Under the pieces are notes generated by a model, which had not been told where the DNA came from, did not search any database, and worked only from the letters and a program-made list of their open reading frames with translations. A stretch of DNA of 64,000 nt from Streptococcus mutans (GTDB lineage Bacteria; Bacillota; Bacilli; Lactobacillales; Streptococcaceae). The stretch lies in NCBI RefSeq assembly GCF_006739205.1, contig NZ_AP019720.1, positions 124,001-188,000 on the forward strand, read 5' to 3'. The position numbers and the translations under genes are program-made. Below, piece by piece: positions 62,412 through 64,000 of this stretch; the first letter of the stretch is position 1; each line of letters opens with the position of its first letter.

Positions 62412-62822
62412 TTATCCTTCCTTTTTAGGTTCAGGCTTTCCCACTAACACAACATCTTTAGCCCGTAGTTTAACCCCACTTGTGGTGATACGGCGATTGT
62501 TAATAGTTTCTGAATTTGACCAGAAACGAGCTGTAGGAGCTACAAGCGTTACTTCATCATTGTAGTTCTTTTCAGCGGTCATTTGAGCCACTTTTGCTTC
62601 AGGTGGAACCGTTACGGTAATATCCCCATTGACCGCAGAGGAGTAGAGTTTCACATCTACATAATCAACCTTATCTGTTTCACGACGCTTTTCTTCACCA
62701 GTTCCTTCTTCCACATAGTCTTCCCAGTGCATAAAAGGAATAGCTTCAAGGAAATTTAGAGTTCCAAGAGTTTTTACAGTATCAAAAGTTTCAATCACAT
62801 CAGCAGCAAATTTTACAGTCAT
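62412..62822 (-). CDS. DUF961/YdcP-like ICE protein (Orf22 position)
   Basis: 136 residues. Ends in a stretch on modified surface strands (RITTSGVKLRAKDVVLVGKP). The DUF961 family makes up the first two genes of Tn916-type transfer operons. AGGAGAAAC precedes the ATG. Seven bases from tcpA. Function not established; in Tn916 relatives it is needed for efficient transfer or replication in some reports (recalled, uncertain). Confidence 0.78.
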   Translation of the reverse strand: MTVKFAADVIETFDTVKTLGTLNFLEAIPFMHWEDYVEEGTGEEKRRETDKVDYVDVKLYSSAVNGDITVTVPPEAKVAQMTAEKNYNDEVTLVAPTARFWSNSETINNRRITTSGVKLRAKDVVLVGKPEPKKEG

Positions 62823-62844
62823 AGTGTTTCTCCTATTCTATTTC

Positions 62845-63159
62845 TTATTTAGACTTTACTGTACGCATTTCTTCCGCAACAATGACATTTTCATGTTTAC
62901 GTTTGCCTCCAAAACGGAAGTTACGGCGCTCAATGGCAATCCCACGTGGGAAGACGACTTTTTGACGCCCTTCAGGGACATCAGACATTTTAAACCCTTC
63001 TACAATAAGGAAGGCAGAGGGCTCTTTTCGACTTGAAATTTCAAAGATACGATAAGAGACAGGGTTGTAATCATTGGCACGGACTTCTTCCATACCTGAG
63101 ACAAAGACTTCATTTCCTAATACTTGGTTTTGGTCGACGAATACTTTTGTAATTTCCAT
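62845..63159 (-). CDS. DUF961/YdcP-family ICE protein (Orf23 position)
   Basis: 104 residues. Family-like core: YNPVSYRIFEISSRKEPSAF, MSDVPEGRQKVVFPRGIAIE. A likely beta-rich fold. TTGAGGTAA precedes the ATG. First of the conserved transfer genes; a 110-base gap upstream may hold the transfer promoter. Confidence 0.82.
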   Translation of the reverse strand: MEITKVFVDQNQVLGNEVFVSGMEEVRANDYNPVSYRIFEISSRKEPSAFLIVEGFKMSDVPEGRQKVVFPRGIAIERRNFRFGGKRKHENVIVAEEMRTVKSK

Positions 63160-63273
63160 TAGATTTACCTCAATTTCTGTTTTGTTTAGACCGTTTTATG
63201 ACTTATCTAGGTCAAAAAATCAACTCATCTTTTCTAATCTGCGGGTGCTCTTACTCTGGTCATACCGTCCTCC

Positions 63274-63501
63274 TCACATTCCAAAATAAGCTTTTTTAAC
63301 TTTAAATTGAAAAGTCTTTTTACAATGCAAAAGCTGTTTAGCAAATTGGTCATGGGTATTATGACGTAAAAAAAGACTGTCCATTTCATTCAGACAGTCT
63401 CGGTAGCACGTTTCACAGTGTGCAGGATTCGTGTGATAAATTTTAAGGGAGAAAAGAAACTTCTCATAGATTTGTTGGAATCGTTTTTCAAAATAATTCA
63501 T
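63274..63501 (-). CDS. Small ICE protein, paralogue of the upstream gene
   Basis: 75 residues: NYFEKRFQQIYEKFLFSLKI at the start and KTFQFKVKKAYFGM at the end. The same pattern occurs in the gene immediately upstream. Four Cys-containing positions (HCETCYRDC) may bind metal. GGAGGTACAAC precedes the ATG, and the start overlaps the upstream stop by four bases. Family not recognised. Confidence 0.72.
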   Translation of the reverse strand: MNYFEKRFQQIYEKFLFSLKIYHTNPAHCETCYRDCLNEMDSLFLRHNTHDQFAKQLLHCKKTFQFKVKKAYFGM

Positions 63502-63734
63502 GTTGTACCTCCATTCATAATGTAATCATGTTTAACTTTAAATTTATAGTGGGTTTTCCATTGGACTAACTGAACTGTTGGTAAGCCTAGTTTTTGGTAG
63601 TTGTGAAATAACTTATCCATATTTTCTAGCACTTGATAACATAAGACCTTTTGATAATGGTTATCAGGATAGATTTTCAAAGAAAAAACAAAGTTCTCAT
63701 AAAGACGGTGAAAACTTTGTTCATAATCATTCAT
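63498..63734 (-). CDS. Small ICE protein, tandem paralogue
   Basis: 78 residues: NDYEQSFHRLYENFVFSLKI and KTHYKFKVKHDYIMNGG, aligned end to end with the next gene (same FSLKIY core and K-F-KVK end). ATG 63734 has GGAAAGCGAG upstream; the longer frame to 63809 has no site. Part of the ICE entry region. Function unknown. Confidence 0.72.
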   Translation of the reverse strand: MNDYEQSFHRLYENFVFSLKIYPDNHYQKVLCYQVLENMDKLFHNYQKLGLPTVQLVQWKTHYKFKVKHDYIMNGGTT

Positions 63735-63829
63735 CGTTTTTTCTCGCTTTCCTTTAGAATGGCAATTTTTTGAAATGTCCGTTTGAAAGGACATGGATAG
63801 GCTAATCATTCATCCGCTTAAAGGAGTAG

Positions 63830-63863
63830 AAAACAAAAAAGACAGCTCACAAAGAACTGTCTT
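63830..63863 (-). terminator. Terminator of the YafQ-like toxin gene
   Basis: Minus strand: AAGACAG (63863-63857) pairs with CTGTCTT (63845-63839), followed by six T. It overlaps the stop codon. Confidence 0.8.
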
Positions 63864-64000
63864 CACATCTTAAACAAATCCGCATGACTGCCTGTATCAG
63901 CTAAAGTCAATGTCAAAATATCATCTTCAATCAGATAAATCAAGAGCCAATCTGGCTTGATGTGGCATTCCCTAAAGCCAACAAAGTTTCCTTTGAGTTC
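63863..64000 (-). CDS. YafQ/RelE-family toxin, C-terminal part (runs off window)
   Basis: The last 45 residues are visible: ELKGNFVGFRECHIKPDWLL then IYLIEDDILTLTLADTGSHA DLFKM. This is the YafQ end pattern (RECHIxPDWLLIY ... LxRTGSHSDLF), with the active-site His before DLF. A third toxin in the element; its antitoxin gene should lie just beyond 64000. Confidence 0.88.
   Translation of the reverse strand, partial: ELKGNFVGFRECHIKPDWLLIYLIEDDILTLTLADTGSHADLFKM

Larger units (their letters stand above)
47738..64000 (-). mobile_element. Integrative and conjugative element, Tn916/ICESt3 superfamily, left part
   Basis: A run of leftward genes with the Tn916-type order: DUF961 pair, TcpA, MobT relaxase, TcpC, TcpD, TcpE, VirB4, VirB6-like, cell-wall hydrolase, then Xis and Int next to rpsI. 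No tetracycline resistance gene is present. The ICESt3 branch fits best (XRE-MobT, CHAP hydrolase, rpsI site). The right end lies beyond 64000. Confidence 0.9.

Overview
Low-GC Firmicute chromosome, almost certainly Streptococcus mutans. The nlmA/nlmB genes of mutacin IV, the malolactic cluster mleR-mleS-mleP, the bifunctional AdhE, PolC and the order polC ... rpsO-pnp-cysE-cysS-mrnC-rlmB ... rplM-rpsI all fit that species. No rRNA or tRNA gene was seen.

Layout. (1) 1-4.3 kb: the 3' part of polC. (2) 4.4-5.6 kb: a MarR regulator and an NADPH-dependent FMN reductase whose promoters carry the same small palindrome in the same place. (3) 5.9-12.4 kb: a four-gene acetoin/pyruvate dehydrogenase complex (E1 alpha, E1 beta, E2, E3 with its own lipoyl domain) followed by a lipoate-protein ligase that can load it. 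(4) 12.7-16.2 kb: an M20 amidohydrolase and a divergent DHA2 drug exporter/TetR pair. (5) 16.4-24.1 kb: an acid-stress block with mleR, an XRE regulator, mleS, mleP, oxalate decarboxylase, a flavoprotein that has lost its redox cysteines, and a DUF1275 membrane protein. (6) 24.2-29.8 kb: def, a divergent Crp-family regulator/MFS pair with a perfect 16-bp palindrome, and Rex-controlled adhE. (7) 29.8-33.7 kb: accessory and decaying DNA: a broken IS200-like element, nlmA, nlmB and immunity gene behind a ComE site, an orphan leader-like peptide, a shattered secreted-protein gene, an HxlR remnant and a TMEM175-like remnant around rpsO. (8) 34-47.6 kb: housekeeping genes (pnp, cysE, cysS, mrnC, rlmB, degV-like, rplM, rpsI) with small regulatory islands: a DUF2268/MerR pair, a BtrH-like protein, a stop-interrupted PadR with twin operators, and a two-membrane-protein/XRE operon.

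(9) 47.7-64 kb: the left part of an integrative and conjugative element of the Tn916/ICESt3 superfamily inserted just behind rpsI. All its genes run leftwards: DUF961 pair, TcpA coupling protein, candidate oriT, YefM-YoeB toxin-antitoxin, MobT relaxase, TcpC, TcpD, TcpE, VirB4 and VirB6-like proteins, a lysozyme/CHAP hydrolase, a second toxin-antitoxin pair, Xis and Int. A third toxin (YafQ-like) enters at the right edge. The element runs off the window, so its other attachment site and any cargo are not visible.

How the parts work together: the metabolic genes link pyruvate, malate and oxalate use to redox control (Rex) and acid tolerance. The nlm locus provides competence-linked bacteriocin attack. 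The ICE carries DNA transfer plus at least three addiction-type modules. For many genes the start was moved downstream from the longest open frame, because a good ribosome binding site or the promoter position showed the longer start to be impossible.
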